Shown here in pieces: positions 25,687 to 34,179 of a stretch of DNA of 44,758 bases (its first letter is position 1; every line of letters begins with the position of its first letter). The notes under the pieces are model-generated. The model was not told the DNA's origin. It saw nothing but the letters and a program-made list of their open reading frames with translations, and made no database searches. The DNA is from an uncultured Lachnoclostridium sp. Lineage in GTDB: Bacteria > Bacillota > Clostridia > Lachnospirales > Lachnospiraceae. Position numbers and translations under genes: made by a program. The stretch spans positions 32,001-76,758 of the forward strand of contig CAMMSL010000011.1 in the NCBI GenBank assembly GCA_946499505.1, in the 5' to 3' direction.

Positions 25687-26781
25687 TTATAAAAGTCCAA
25701 GCCCCTTGGCAACGATCATAATAAAGTCCTGTACATTTGTGACAATTGTTGCCGCGGCAAGACTTCCGCGGTCCAGAAGCTTGTTTACTACGAATTCATC
25801 GGCGTCCACTGTATACAGGAAAACCGGCCGTACCGTACCGTCTTCAAGCACGCGGTAGGACGGGGTCATATTTCCGGTAGCAATGGTGTGCAGCATGGTT
25901 GCGAGGCAGATTACGGTTGTTGATTTCTTAACCATATTTCTCATTGCCGTCTGGCCTTCGTATGCATTTCCGATCACTTCCGGAAGAGGACCGTCGTCAC
26001 GGATCGATCCTGTGAGGACAAACGGAACATCGTGCTTCACACAGCTGTACATAATTCCGTTGTCGATTTTGTAGTCATCGATAAACTGCGCGATAGAACC
26101 GCTTTTTCTTACTCGGTTGATGACATCCAGATGGTTGTAGTGACCGTTCGGCTGGGATTTCTGTGTGTAGATATCCTGTCCGAGTGCAGTGTGGAACATG
26201 GAGCCTTCAAGATCGTGAGTGGCCAGCGCGTTTCCGGCCATCAGTCCGTCTACATAGCCGTTTTCCACCATAACCTGCATCGCGCGGCGGGCATCCGCAT
26301 CAAAGGAAAATGCCGGGCCCATGACCCACAGGATGTTTCCGTGTTCTTTTTCATATTTTAAAAGCTCGAACAGACGGTCATAATCTCTGGCAAAAGAAGT
26401 CTCGCGGCTTCTTCCCTGACGGAAGACAAACTGATCGTCGTTTGCTTCGGCAGGATCCTCAAATCCGGTGGAATGCAGATAGATTCCCTCTTCCGCATTT
26501 TCCGAGCGGCCGAGAATGACTTTGTCCCCAATCTCCAGATTGCGGTTCTCCACTACCTTTAATTCCCCGTCGTTTCCGATCACAACGCTGGAGTCCATAC
26601 GGCTTTCTTTTGCGAGAATCCATTTGCCGTCTATCTTAAAATATTCCGGATACATGGAGGTGCTGTGATAGTTTTCCGGCGCGACGCCTTTGATTGTCAC
26701 TTCCTCCCATTTCGCATCCGGCGCGTTTACAAATTTTTCTTTGGTAAAATCCGGTTCCCGGTATTCTGGTAAATGAAACAT
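25687..26781 (-). CDS. Archaeal-type ornithine cyclodeaminase (TIGR00300, LOR/SDH conserved region)
   Basis: This is a 364-residue protein. The first 110 residues look like the LOR/SDH bifunctional-enzyme conserved region. The remainder matches the TIGR00300 family, with GYVDGLMAGNALATHDLEGS, GHYNHLDVINRVRKSGSIAQ, CVKHDVPFVLTGSIRDDGPL and ATMLHTIATGNMTPSYRV. Members characterised in archaea convert ornithine to proline and ammonia with NAD. It is a different protein from the bacterial mu-crystallin-type ornithine cyclodeaminase. GAGAGGAA precedes the ATG. It lies 103 bases downstream of an amidohydrolase gene on the same strand, facing an M20 hydrolase and a transporter operon, which suggests nitrogen scavenging. 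Confidence 0.75.
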   Translation of the reverse strand: MFHLPEYREPDFTKEKFVNAPDAKWEEVTIKGVAPENYHSTSMYPEYFKIDGKWILAKESRMDSSVVIGNDGELKVVENRNLEIGDKVILGRSENAEEGIYLHSTGFEDPAEANDDQFVFRQGRSRETSFARDYDRLFELLKYEKEHGNILWVMGPAFSFDADARRAMQVMVENGYVDGLMAGNALATHDLEGSMFHTALGQDIYTQKSQPNGHYNHLDVINRVRKSGSIAQFIDDYKIDNGIMYSCVKHDVPFVLTGSIRDDGPLPEVIGNAYEGQTAMRNMVKKSTTVICLATMLHTIATGNMTPSYRVLEDGTVRPVFLYTVDADEFVVNKLLDRGSLAAATIVTNVQDFIMIVAKGLGLL

Positions 26782-26884
26782 ATGATATCATTCCTCTCTT
26801 TTGTTTTATCTTGTTGTATGCCTTGTCTGATGATACTTTTTATCAGAATATACAGGCTGCTGCGATTATGAAGCGGCGGGCTGC

Positions 26885-28531
26885 TTACCGCTCATAGACA
26901 CATCTGCCGCCGATATAAGTCTGTACTACTTTGACTTTATCAATATCTTCGGCAGGAATATTCAGGATATCGTCGCTCAGCACGGCAAAATCTGCATGAT
27001 ACCCGGACTTCAGTATTCCTGTATCAGGAAAACCGGCTGCAAGCGCGGCTCCCTTTGTATATAATTTTACTGCGGTGGCGATGTCGACTGCCTGATCCTT
27101 GCCGCAGTCTGTTCCGTCTGCAGCGGTACGAGTGACGGCAAGTTTAAGCCCTGGGAAAGGATCGGACGGATCCGACCAGAATGTGGCCGGGGCGTCTGTG
27201 GAGAATCCCAGAGTTACACCCGCATCCAGCATTTTCTTATACGGATAGCACTGCTTCATCCATTCTGCGCCCAGATTGGTGAGATAACTTTTGCTCTCAG
27301 CGTAGGGGAAGATCGGCTGGGAGACAAAGGAGATTCCGTGTTCTGCCGCTTTCCTGATGCTTTCTTCTGACGGATCGGTAACGTGTTCTACCCTCACATA
27401 CGGAATGTCCGGGGATGTCCACGGATCTTCCAGACATGCCCGGTCTATCATTCTTGAAATAGCTCTTGTGCCCATGGCATGCATGGATAACTGGCAGTGG
27501 TTTTCCTTACAGAAAGCGACAGCGGTCTCAACAAGGTGATCGTTGCACACGGATATGCCATACTCATCTTCAGAGCCATAATAAGGGCGGTTCATCCATG
27601 CTGTCCTTCCGGAAATGCTGCCGTCGCCGATAAGTTTCAGTCCTGCGGCAAAAATCTGCCGGTTCCGGTCAAATCTCTCCGGCGGAATCCGGAAATCTTT
27701 ATTATCTGCGAAGAAATCCCACATATAATAAACGCCGACTCTCTGGTGGAAGCCCCGTTTCGCGGCAGCCTCATAGACCGGAATATTATCGCTTTCATCG
27801 AGATTACCCATATCGCAGATTGTAGTAATACCCTGAGAGGTGAGTACCCCGCCCAATTCTAGAAGGTTGTCCACGTGCTGTTCTACAGATTCTTGAGGCA
27901 GCAGTGGTGCGATCAGATTGCGGGCGTTTTCTTTCAGTACTCCGGTAGGTTCGCCGTTTTCGTCTCTCTCGATCTCTCCGCCCGGCGGATCCGGTGTATT
28001 TCTGTCAATGCCTGCCAGTCTGAGTGCCATGCTGTTGACGCAGCGGATATGTGCGCATGTACGCATAATGGACACAGGGGAATCACTGCATCCCCGGTCC
28101 AGATCATAGCGGGTGGGAGAACGCTTCTCGAGAAGTCCCTGCTCATCATAGCCCCATCCTTCGATCCATTCTCCGGCTGTCTGTTGTCCGCGGCGTTCTC
28201 TGACTGCCTCGACAAGATCTTCTATAGAATTGATCTCCGGCGGCATCGCCGTGATCTTCTTGCGGAAATCCGCAAGCATGACCGGATGCATATGGGCGTC
28301 CACAAATCCGGGGATCACGCGTCTGCCCTTCAGGTCAGTCACTGAAGAAACTCCATCCTGTGTGTATGACCGGCCTGAAATTATTTCTGCATATTCTTTT
28401 GGCATGTCGGATTCTGTTCCGATCCAGATGATGCGTCCTCCTTCGACAACCATAGTGTCCGCGTAAGGACAGCTGTCATCTGATGTAAATATTTTTCCAT
28501 TAATAAAAATATGTTTTTCAGATTTTTTCAT
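26885..28531 (-). CDS. Metal-dependent amidohydrolase (YtcJ/Amidohydro_3 family)
   Basis: This is a 548-residue enzyme. The N-terminal part has FINGKIFTSDD and VIPGFVDAHMHP, where HMH provides the first metal ligands. Later motifs include SMHAMGTRAISRMID, VEHVTDPSEESIRKAAEHGI and LGFSTDAPATFWSDPSDPFP with the conserved metal Asp. The C-terminus returns to the small beta domain (LKSGYHADFAVL). Relatives hydrolyse N-substituted formamides or other amides; the substrate here is unknown. AAAGGAG precedes the ATG. It is divergent from the M20/YfcC operon with a 234-base regulatory gap and upstream of the ornithine cyclodeaminase gene. Confidence 0.85.
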   Translation of the reverse strand: MKKSEKHIFINGKIFTSDDSCPYADTMVVEGGRIIWIGTESDMPKEYAEIISGRSYTQDGVSSVTDLKGRRVIPGFVDAHMHPVMLADFRKKITAMPPEINSIEDLVEAVRERRGQQTAGEWIEGWGYDEQGLLEKRSPTRYDLDRGCSDSPVSIMRTCAHIRCVNSMALRLAGIDRNTPDPPGGEIERDENGEPTGVLKENARNLIAPLLPQESVEQHVDNLLELGGVLTSQGITTICDMGNLDESDNIPVYEAAAKRGFHQRVGVYYMWDFFADNKDFRIPPERFDRNRQIFAAGLKLIGDGSISGRTAWMNRPYYGSEDEYGISVCNDHLVETAVAFCKENHCQLSMHAMGTRAISRMIDRACLEDPWTSPDIPYVRVEHVTDPSEESIRKAAEHGISFVSQPIFPYAESKSYLTNLGAEWMKQCYPYKKMLDAGVTLGFSTDAPATFWSDPSDPFPGLKLAVTRTAADGTDCGKDQAVDIATAVKLYTKGAALAAGFPDTGILKSGYHADFAVLSDDILNIPAEDIDKVKVVQTYIGGRCVYER

Positions 28532-28675
28532 GCTGTTTTACACTCCTTTAGTGTCTATGATAGCAGAATGGCCTGTTTTTGTCAGGAAAAATCTTTAAAA
28601 ACCTTGTAAAATGAAATAAAAAATGTTAGCATATAGAATATTTATGCAAACAGATATTATAATTATGAACAGATG

Positions 28676-28711
28676 ACTCCGAGGCTGGAACAAGAAGATG
28701 TCCGGAGTTTT
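28676..28711 (+). terminator. Leader hairpin with T-tract ahead of the M20-YfcC operon
   Basis: ACTCCG (28676-28681) pairs with CGGAGT (28703-28708), followed by T-rich sequence. It lies after a TATAAT-like box (28658-28663) and 55 bases before the M20 gene, so it could be an attenuator. An imperfect palindrome GCATA...TATGC at about 28629-28647 overlaps the presumed promoter. The stem is short and attenuation is only inferred. Confidence 0.45.
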
Positions 28712-28765
28712 TTCGTTTTATAAGAAGATATTTGAAGAAGGCGGAAAGGGGCATAAGATAAGATA

Positions 28766-30010
28766 ATGGAGATATCGGCGGAAGAGATAAAGAAGCGAGC
28801 ATATGAATTACGGGATCAGATCACACAAGACAGAAGATGTCTGCATCAGATCCCGGAGATCGGAACGGATCTGCCACAGACGAGTGCATACATCAAAAAA
28901 CGTCTGGACGAGATGGGGATTCCGTGGAAAGACTGCGGAGGCCCGCTCCCGGCTAAAATGACAGACGATTTTGTGGAAGCAGGATTTCCAAGGATGGAAA
29001 AGGAGACAGGGGTGACTGCAGTGATTGGACACGGGAGTCCGTGTATCCTTCTAAGAGCAGACATGGATGCACTTCCGGTCAGAGAGGATAATGATCTGGA
29101 GTATAAATCGTGTAATGGAGCAGGCCATATGTGCGGACATGACAGCCATGCAGCCATGCTTCTTGGAGCTGCACAGATCTTAAAGGATATGGAAAGCGAG
29201 TTGAAGGGGTCCGTAAAGCTCATGTTCCAGCCGGGAGAGGAGACCGGAGCGGGCGCGCGTGTTATGGTAGAAAACGGAGCTCTTCAGGATCCACAGGTAA
29301 ATGCAGCGTTCGGACTGCATGTCCAGCCTACAGATGATACCGGAAAGGTCGGCTATGCGGTAGGGGTAAATTCCGCTTCTCTGGATTCCCTTATCTTGAA
29401 GATTCACGGAAGGGGAGGACACAGTTCCCAGCCTCAGCTCTGTACGGATCCGCTGATGATCATGAATCAGGTTTATCAGGCAGTCAATCTGCTGGCAACA
29501 CGAGAAGCAGATCCCGCGGCAATGGTGGCCCTGACCTGCGGTGTGGCAAAGGGCGGTACAGCAGTCAATATTATTCCGGATGAGGCGGAGCTCCACATCG
29601 GACTTCGCACGCTGGATGTAGAGGCGGCAGAGCATTTAAAAAAGCGTATTCCCGAGGTGATCGACCACTACGTAAAAGCGTGGAACGGTGACTATGATCT
29701 GACGATATTCCACACGCCCTGCACATTTTCAAATGAAGAACTGTGCAGAGAAGTTGTTCCGCATATCGGGGAGGTTGTCGGAGAAGAGAAAGTATATCAG
29801 ATTCCGCCAATGACAGGAACGGAAGATTTTGGATATGTGACAACCGAAGTTCCGGGCATGTTTGCATTTATCGGCGCGGGAAAGCCGGGCAATGCACCGC
29901 TTCACAGCCCGAAGATGATACTGGACGAAGAAGTGCTGCCTCTCGGGGCAGCTGTCCATGCAAATGTGGCGGTTACATGGCTTGAGGAACATGGAAAGGA
30001 GAACCATTAA
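28766..30010 (+). CDS. M20-family amidohydrolase (N-acyl amino acid hydrolase/carboxypeptidase type)
   Basis: This is a 414-residue metallohydrolase. The M20D signature is clear: metal-binding GHMCGHDSHAAMLLGAAQ with the Cys ligand, QPGEETGAGARVMVENG with the catalytic Glu pair, a dimerisation domain with GRGGHSSQPQ, and the last ligand near MTGTEDFGY. Such enzymes cut N-acyl or N-aminobenzoyl amino acids or hippurate-like amides. It is followed immediately by a YfcC-type carrier, so the pair likely imports an acyl amino acid or dipeptide and hydrolyses it. AAAGGGG lies upstream of the ATG. Confidence 0.9.
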   Translation: MEISAEEIKKRAYELRDQITQDRRCLHQIPEIGTDLPQTSAYIKKRLDEMGIPWKDCGGPLPAKMTDDFVEAGFPRMEKETGVTAVIGHGSPCILLRADMDALPVREDNDLEYKSCNGAGHMCGHDSHAAMLLGAAQILKDMESELKGSVKLMFQPGEETGAGARVMVENGALQDPQVNAAFGLHVQPTDDTGKVGYAVGVNSASLDSLILKIHGRGGHSSQPQLCTDPLMIMNQVYQAVNLLATREADPAAMVALTCGVAKGGTAVNIIPDEAELHIGLRTLDVEAAEHLKKRIPEVIDHYVKAWNGDYDLTIFHTPCTFSNEELCREVVPHIGEVVGEEKVYQIPPMTGTEDFGYVTTEVPGMFAFIGAGKPGNAPLHSPKMILDEEVLPLGAAVHANVAVTWLEEHGKENH

Positions 30011-30012
30011 AA

Positions 30013-31410
30013 ATGAACGGAAAAACACAGAAGAAAGGCTTTCACATGCCTCATGTCTTCATTATATTACTTGTTATCATGCTGTTTGTTGTCCTTCTCT
30101 CTTATTTGATTCCCAGCGGATCATATGAACGGATTGAGGACGCCGCAGGGATCACCGTGATCGATCCGGATACATTTCAGTACGTGGCAAATGAGACGCC
30201 TATTACATTTATGGATTATTTTGAAGCCATCTATACCGGCTTTGTCAATGGCGCGACGATCATGGGCACGCTCTTTATCAGTTCCGGTGTTATCTACCTG
30301 TTGGAAGTCAGCGGAGCGTTTGGCGCCGGGATCAATATGATCCTGAAAAAGACAAAAGGAAAAGAATTTTCCGTTGTATGTATTTTCTACACGATTTTTG
30401 TCGTGTTCGGAGTGCTCGGATACGGAGAGGCGGCTTATCCGTTTTATCCTCTTGCAGTGACTATCGGATTTGCGCTGGGATATGACCGTATGGTGGGAAC
30501 GGCGCTCGCCATTGTGGGAAGTACAGTTGGATTTACATCCGGACTGATGAATACATTTACGACCGGAGTGGCACAGCAGATCGTAGGACTTCCACTGTTT
30601 TCCGGCATTGGTTTCCGGGCAGTCGGGCTTGTTGTATTCTATATCATCGGCCTGATCGGATTATATACATACTGTCGCAAGATCAAGAAAAATCCTGCGC
30701 TCAGTCTGATGAGCGAAGAATATATGAACCAGAAACAGGAAGACCATACAGAGGGTATGGAAGAGATGAATGTCAGAAGAGCTCTTGGACTTCTCGTGTT
30801 CCTTGGAATCATCATTGTACAGGGATTCGGCTGCATCAGACTTGGATGGTCATTCCCGCAGATCGCGGCAATCTATGTGATCATGGGAATTCTGCTCTCC
30901 ATTATCTTCAAGATTGGACCGAGCGAAGCATGCCAGCTTTTCTGTAAAGGAGCTGTTCGTGTATTCGCGGCAGCTTTCGCGGTAGGACTTGCCCAGTCAG
31001 TTGTAGTGCTGATGAATCAGGCGTGCATCATGGATACGATTGTCCACGGCATGTCGCAGCTTCTAGAGAACAGAAGTGCCATCCTCGCGCTCCTCATCAT
31101 CTTTGTCTTTGTGACATTGTTCAACTTCCTTGTGGTTTCGGGAAGTGGAAAGGCTGTCATTGTCATGCCGATCCTGCAGCCGCTTGGAAAGATACTGAAC
31201 ATCAACCAGCAGGTGCTCGTGCTCACTTATCAGTACGGCGATGGTATCACAAACAGCTTCTGGCCGGGAAGCTCCCTCGTCCAGCTGTCCATGTGCGGTG
31301 TGGATTACGGTTCGTGGATCAAATTCTGCTGGAAGATATACCTCGGATTTATCGTCAGCGCGTTCGTGCTCGTCATGATCGCATACGGAATCGGGTATGG
31401 GCCGTTCTAA
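30013..31410 (+). CDS. YfcC/DcuC-like membrane carrier
   Basis: This is a 465-residue integral membrane protein of the C4-dicarboxylate anaerobic carrier/YfcC family, with about 12 hydrophobic segments. Recognisable pieces are the first helix ending in LIPSGSYER, the VFGVLGYGEAAYPFYPL loop, the STVGFTSGLMNTFT half-repeat, and near the end VSGSGKAVIVMPILQPLG and YGDGITNSFWPGSS. Relatives are proposed amino acid or dicarboxylate exchangers. It starts two bases after the M20 stop, with AAAGGAG inside the M20 end, so the two are co-translated. The linked ornithine cyclodeaminase hints at a basic amino acid or its acyl derivative as cargo; this is inference. Confidence 0.85.
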   Translation: MNGKTQKKGFHMPHVFIILLVIMLFVVLLSYLIPSGSYERIEDAAGITVIDPDTFQYVANETPITFMDYFEAIYTGFVNGATIMGTLFISSGVIYLLEVSGAFGAGINMILKKTKGKEFSVVCIFYTIFVVFGVLGYGEAAYPFYPLAVTIGFALGYDRMVGTALAIVGSTVGFTSGLMNTFTTGVAQQIVGLPLFSGIGFRAVGLVVFYIIGLIGLYTYCRKIKKNPALSLMSEEYMNQKQEDHTEGMEEMNVRRALGLLVFLGIIIVQGFGCIRLGWSFPQIAAIYVIMGILLSIIFKIGPSEACQLFCKGAVRVFAAAFAVGLAQSVVVLMNQACIMDTIVHGMSQLLENRSAILALLIIFVFVTLFNFLVVSGSGKAVIVMPILQPLGKILNINQQVLVLTYQYGDGITNSFWPGSSLVQLSMCGVDYGSWIKFCWKIYLGFIVSAFVLVMIAYGIGYGPF

Positions 31411-31446
31411 AGTAAAATTTCGATTTTTCAGTCTGATAAAGTATCC

Positions 31447-31527
31447 GCCGGGAGGCAGGTATTGCTAACGTACACATTTTCATTCGGTCGCAGCGTAACG
31501 GTGCGTACGCAATACCTGCCTCCCGGC
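31447..31527. repeat. Palindromic repeat, long form carrying the structured core motif
   Basis: Perfect 18-bp arms GCCGGGAGGCAGGTATTG (31447-31464) and complement (31510-31527) enclose a 45-base loop. Flanks (CTGATAAAGTATCC on the left, CAGTCCGAAAAT on the right) match the element at 25.25 kb in reverse orientation. The extra loop holds CGTAC-AC-ATTTTCAT-TCGGT and CGTAACG, matching the core of the ileS-leader repeats; the mini-hairpin is AT-TTTC-AT at 31476-31483. CGTAC (31469-31473) can pair with GTACG (31505-31509). Confidence 0.85.
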
Positions 31528-31570
31528 TGCTTTCTTTCCCAGTCCGAAAATTCTCATGCAAACGGGTAGA

Positions 31571-31835
31571 AGAAGCGACTTCCCCGACTATGATCTTATT
31601 TTTTTGGCTGATTTAGGATTTGTTGAGCTTCCGGTTCGAATTCGAACCGCATTAATTTCTGGTCCGCTTGAATAATATTCATCTGCAGGAATATCCCGTG
31701 TCAAGCCCTTGCCTGTAAACAGGTGCTTCGCAGGCTTGACACGGGATGTTCTCTGCAGATATAAGACGAACAAGCGGAACCAGAAATCTCCATAACCGGA
31801 AACGGTTCTCCGCCAGGCCAATAAATAACTTCTTC
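31571..31835. repeat. Large nested imperfect palindrome
   Basis: Nested inverted repeats centre near 31720: ATCCCGTGTCAAGCC (31693-31707) with GGCTTGACACGGGAT (31733-31747), ATCTGCAG (31681-31688) with CTGCAGAT (31753-31760), and ATTTCTGGTCCGCTTG (31655-31670) with CAAGCGGAACCAGAAAT (31771-31787). Weaker pairing extends to GAAGAAG near 31571 and CTTCTTC near 31829. The innermost part has its own hairpin CCTGTAAACAGG. A separate exact palindrome CGGTTCGAATTCGAACCG lies at 31632-31649. No gene is seen in it. Confidence 0.8.
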
Positions 31836-31988
31836 TCTATTATTTACCCTTTTAACCGGTTTCTTTAGCTTTCATATTTGTCGGACTGGCTGCCGACTCT
31901 GATAAAACAGAAACAGATGGAGACGAGGCATCGAAAGACTTTAAAGAGATGACTGGTATGTGAGGAAGGGACTTCGAAATAATCTGTC

Positions 31989-32108
31989 AGAAAAAGTTAA
32001 GGGATTGGAATCTGATGTTAAGCCGCAAAATGGATTGTTCGAGCCAAAGGTGAGTTATCCATTTTGCGGCTTTGCATCTAATCAGATTCCAGTCCCTTTA
32101 ATTTTTCT
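31989..32108. repeat. 120-bp palindrome downstream of rubrerythrin
   Basis: Outer arms at 31989-32016 and 32081-32108 (TTAAGGGATTGGAATCTGAT against ATCAGATTCCAGTCCCTTTA) and inner arms AGCCGCAAAATGGAT (32021-32035) with ATCCATTTTGCGGCT (32057-32071) surround a 21-base loop containing CGAGCCAAAGGTGAG. On the minus strand it follows the rubrerythrin stop and ends in T-rich sequence, so it may serve as that operon's terminator. Confidence 0.85.
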
Positions 32109-32225
32109 TAGATTATGTAGCGGAGCCTGAAGCACATGGCGGTTATCTTAAAAGTATTTCATTGCCTCATCTCCGTCTGTTTTCGGACTTTATCCTATTG
32201 GCATTCAGGCCGAAAAATCGAAATT

Positions 32226-32762
32226 TTAGTAATTCTCAGCCTTTCTCTCAAAGTAAGCCTTCGGATGTGCGCATACCGGGCAAACTTCCGGGGCTTCGTC
32301 TCCTTCATAAATATATCCGCAGTTGTTGCACTTCCAGCCAAGCGGAGCCTCGTCTTTGAATGTTTTCCCTTCACGGTAGTGGTCGAGCAGTTTCTGGTAA
32401 CGTTTTTCGTGAGCAGCTTCTACCTGGGCTACGCCGCGGAATTTTGCAGCCAGTTCAGCAAAACCTTCAGCTTCAGCTTCTTCAGCCATACGTTTGTACA
32501 TATCTGTCCATTCATAATTCTCGCCTGCAGCGGCATCTGCAAGGTTTTCCTCGACATTTCCGATGCCGTGGAATTCTTTAAACCACATTTTTGCGTGCTC
32601 TTTCTCCTGGTTTGCAGTCTCTTCGAAGATATTAGCCATCTGGACGAATCCTGCTTTTCTTGCAGCAGATGCATAGTATGTATATTTGTTGCGTGCCTGT
32701 GATTCACCTGAAAAAGCTTCCATCAGGTTCTGTTCTGTTTTGGTTCCTGCATATTTTGACAT
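32226..32762 (-). CDS. rbr: Rubrerythrin
   Basis: This is a 178-residue peroxide reductase. Residues 1-135 form a ferritin-like di-iron four-helix bundle with the Glu/His ligands in [29 protein letters not shown] and [16 protein letters not shown]. Residues 140-178 are a rubredoxin domain ([23 protein letters not shown]). It removes hydrogen peroxide with electrons from NADH via rubredoxin. AAAGGAG precedes the ATG. It is last in the perR-reverse rubrerythrin-rubrerythrin cluster, but a terminator hairpin separates it from the gene before. Confidence 0.95.
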   Translation of the reverse strand: MSKYAGTKTEQNLMEAFSGESQARNKYTYYASAARKAGFVQMANIFEETANQEKEHAKMWFKEFHGIGNVEENLADAAAGENYEWTDMYKRMAEEAEAEGFAELAAKFRGVAQVEAAHEKRYQKLLDHYREGKTFKDEAPLGWKCNNCGYIYEGDEAPEVCPVCAHPKAYFERKAENY

Positions 32763-32813
32763 AATTTACCGCTCCTTTTTTGATCTGTTATTGGATTACT
32801 TTTAGTTAGAAAA

Positions 32814-32881
32814 AGACTGCCTCTGAATAGAGTATTTAATTTGCAACAATCTGCTGTTGCCGGAATCTCCAAAGGCAGTCT
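32814..32881 (-). terminator. Hairpin terminator between reverse rubrerythrin and rubrerythrin
   Basis: On the minus strand AGACTGCC (complement of 32874-32881) pairs with GGCAGTCT (complement of 32814-32821), followed by TTTTT. An inner stem GCAACA/TGTTGC sits in the loop. It may reduce, or control by readthrough, transcription into rubrerythrin. Confidence 0.7.
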
Positions 32882-32928
32882 AATGTTTTATATGTTACTT
32901 ATTCTACAGTTGTAATTATATTTCCGGA

Positions 32929-33471
32929 TTAGCCGAAGTATCTCTTCAGAAGTCCTGCAAATGCTTTTCCGTGACGAGCCTCGTCTCTTGCCATCTCATG
33001 AACTGTGTCGTGGATTGCATCAAGGTTAGCAGCTTTAGCACGTTTTGCAAGGTCAAATTTACCAGCTGTAGCACCATTTTCAGCCTCTACACGCATCTCA
33101 AGGTTCTTCTTTGTGCTGTCTGTTACGACTTCGCCGAGCAGTTCAGCAAATTTAGCAGCGTGCTCAGCCTCTTCGTAAGCAGCTTTCTCCCAGTAGAGTC
33201 CGATCTCCGGATATCCCTCTCTGTGAGCAACTCTTGCCATTGCAAGATACATACCAACCTCAGAGCACTCGCCCTCGAAGTTTGCTCTCAGATCTGCAAG
33301 GATGTCCTCGCTTACGCCCTGAGCAACACCTACAACGTGCTCAGCAGCCCATGTCATCTCTCCTGACTGCTCCTGAAATTTCTCAGCCGGTGCATGGCAT
33401 ACCGGACATTCAGCCGGTGCAGCTTCTCCTTCATAAACATAACCACATACTGTACATACCCATTTTTTCAT
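32929..33471 (-). CDS. Reverse rubrerythrin (N-terminal rubredoxin, NADH peroxidase)
   Basis: This is a 180-residue protein with domain order opposite to rubrerythrin: a rubredoxin domain first (residues 1-36, [12 protein letters not shown] and [11 protein letters not shown]), then a ferritin-like di-iron bundle with ligands in [51 protein letters not shown] and [13 protein letters not shown]. Reverse rubrerythrins of clostridia reduce hydrogen peroxide and are induced by oxygen under PerR. It lies 35 bases after perR with AAAGGAGA upstream, so both are likely one transcript. Confidence 0.93.
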   Translation of the reverse strand: MKKWVCTVCGYVYEGEAAPAECPVCHAPAEKFQEQSGEMTWAAEHVVGVAQGVSEDILADLRANFEGECSEVGMYLAMARVAHREGYPEIGLYWEKAAYEEAEHAAKFAELLGEVVTDSTKKNLEMRVEAENGATAGKFDLAKRAKAANLDAIHDTVHEMARDEARHGKAFAGLLKRYFG

Positions 33472-33506
33472 AATTTCTGTCTCCTTTTCTTAGAAAAATA
33501 ATATTG

Positions 33507-33902
33507 TTAAGACTTTTTAATGCAGTCACTGCATTCACCATAAAATAATGTAGAACTTGACTCGATCAGCCCGTCAAAATTTTCCGCCGCCAGACGGTTG
33601 ACTTCTTCAATGCTTTTCATATCGAGCTCCAGATCCAGTAATCGTCCGCACCTGGTACACAAAAAATGATTGTGCGGTTCTGTTCTTCCATCAAACCGAT
33701 CTCCGCCGTCAGGTGTTGAAATCTTGATTGCTTCACCGATATCCGTCAGTAGATTTAAATTTCTATACACAGTTCCGAGACTGATGTTCGGAAAATCTTT
33801 CTTCACGTGCATATAAACCTCATCGGCTGTAGGGTGTTCTTTGGTTGTCATCAGGAAATGTTTGATGGATTCTCGTTGTCTACTATACTTCAAAGCTGCC
33901 AA
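33507..33902 (-). CDS. perR: PerR-type Fur-family peroxide-sensing repressor
   Basis: This is a 131-residue metalloregulator. I chose TTG at 33902 because AAAGGGGG lies seven bases upstream of it; an ATG at 33920 has no such site. The winged helix is ADEVYMHVKKDFPNISLGTVYRNLNLL, with metal-binding residues in RFDGRTEPHNHFLC and two Cys pairs (CTRCG, CSDC) for structural zinc. The Asp of DGRTEPHNHF fits the PerR subfamily, whose iron-catalysed His oxidation releases DNA. The two rubrerythrin genes follow directly. Confidence 0.87.
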   Translation of the reverse strand: MAALKYSRQRESIKHFLMTTKEHPTADEVYMHVKKDFPNISLGTVYRNLNLLTDIGEAIKISTPDGGDRFDGRTEPHNHFLCTRCGRLLDLELDMKSIEEVNRLAAENFDGLIESSSTLFYGECSDCIKKS

Positions 33903-33945
33903 TGGGAATCCCCCTTTCATTGCTAAATGAGAACCGTTATTAATA

Positions 33946-34002
33946 TAATAATGATAACGATTACTGTAATTAGAATATAATACATATTTGAATGCTTGTC
34001 AA
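33946..34002 (-). promoter_or_regulatory. perR promoter and Fur/PerR box
   Basis: On the minus strand TTGACA (34002-33997), 17 bp, TATATT (33979-33974) form a promoter. Just downstream, ATAATGATAACGATTAC (33948-33964) resembles a Fur-family box (GATAATGATAATCATTATC) and would cover the start site, implying autoregulation. Confidence 0.7.
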
Positions 34003-34179
34003 CTGTTATTATGAAAAAAATAAAATTAAATCTTATAGTTTTATAAACTCTTTAATAGGTAAGTATATCTATATCAAAATATTACAAAATAATTAAGAAA
34101 AATATGAAAACGGATATAATATAACAGAAAAGATAGAGGAGGATGTCGATGTATGTAGATGAAAAAGCAGGAAAATAAG

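Noticed and set aside
31571..31835. Possible tRNA or insertion-sequence remnant in the nested palindrome
   Set aside because: No cloverleaf, anticodon arm or transposase fragment could be read; only nested inverted repeats are present.
32136..32702. Plus-strand 188-codon frame opposite rubrerythrin
   Set aside because: It is the antisense of rubrerythrin, with Cys/Phe-rich composition and no ribosome site.
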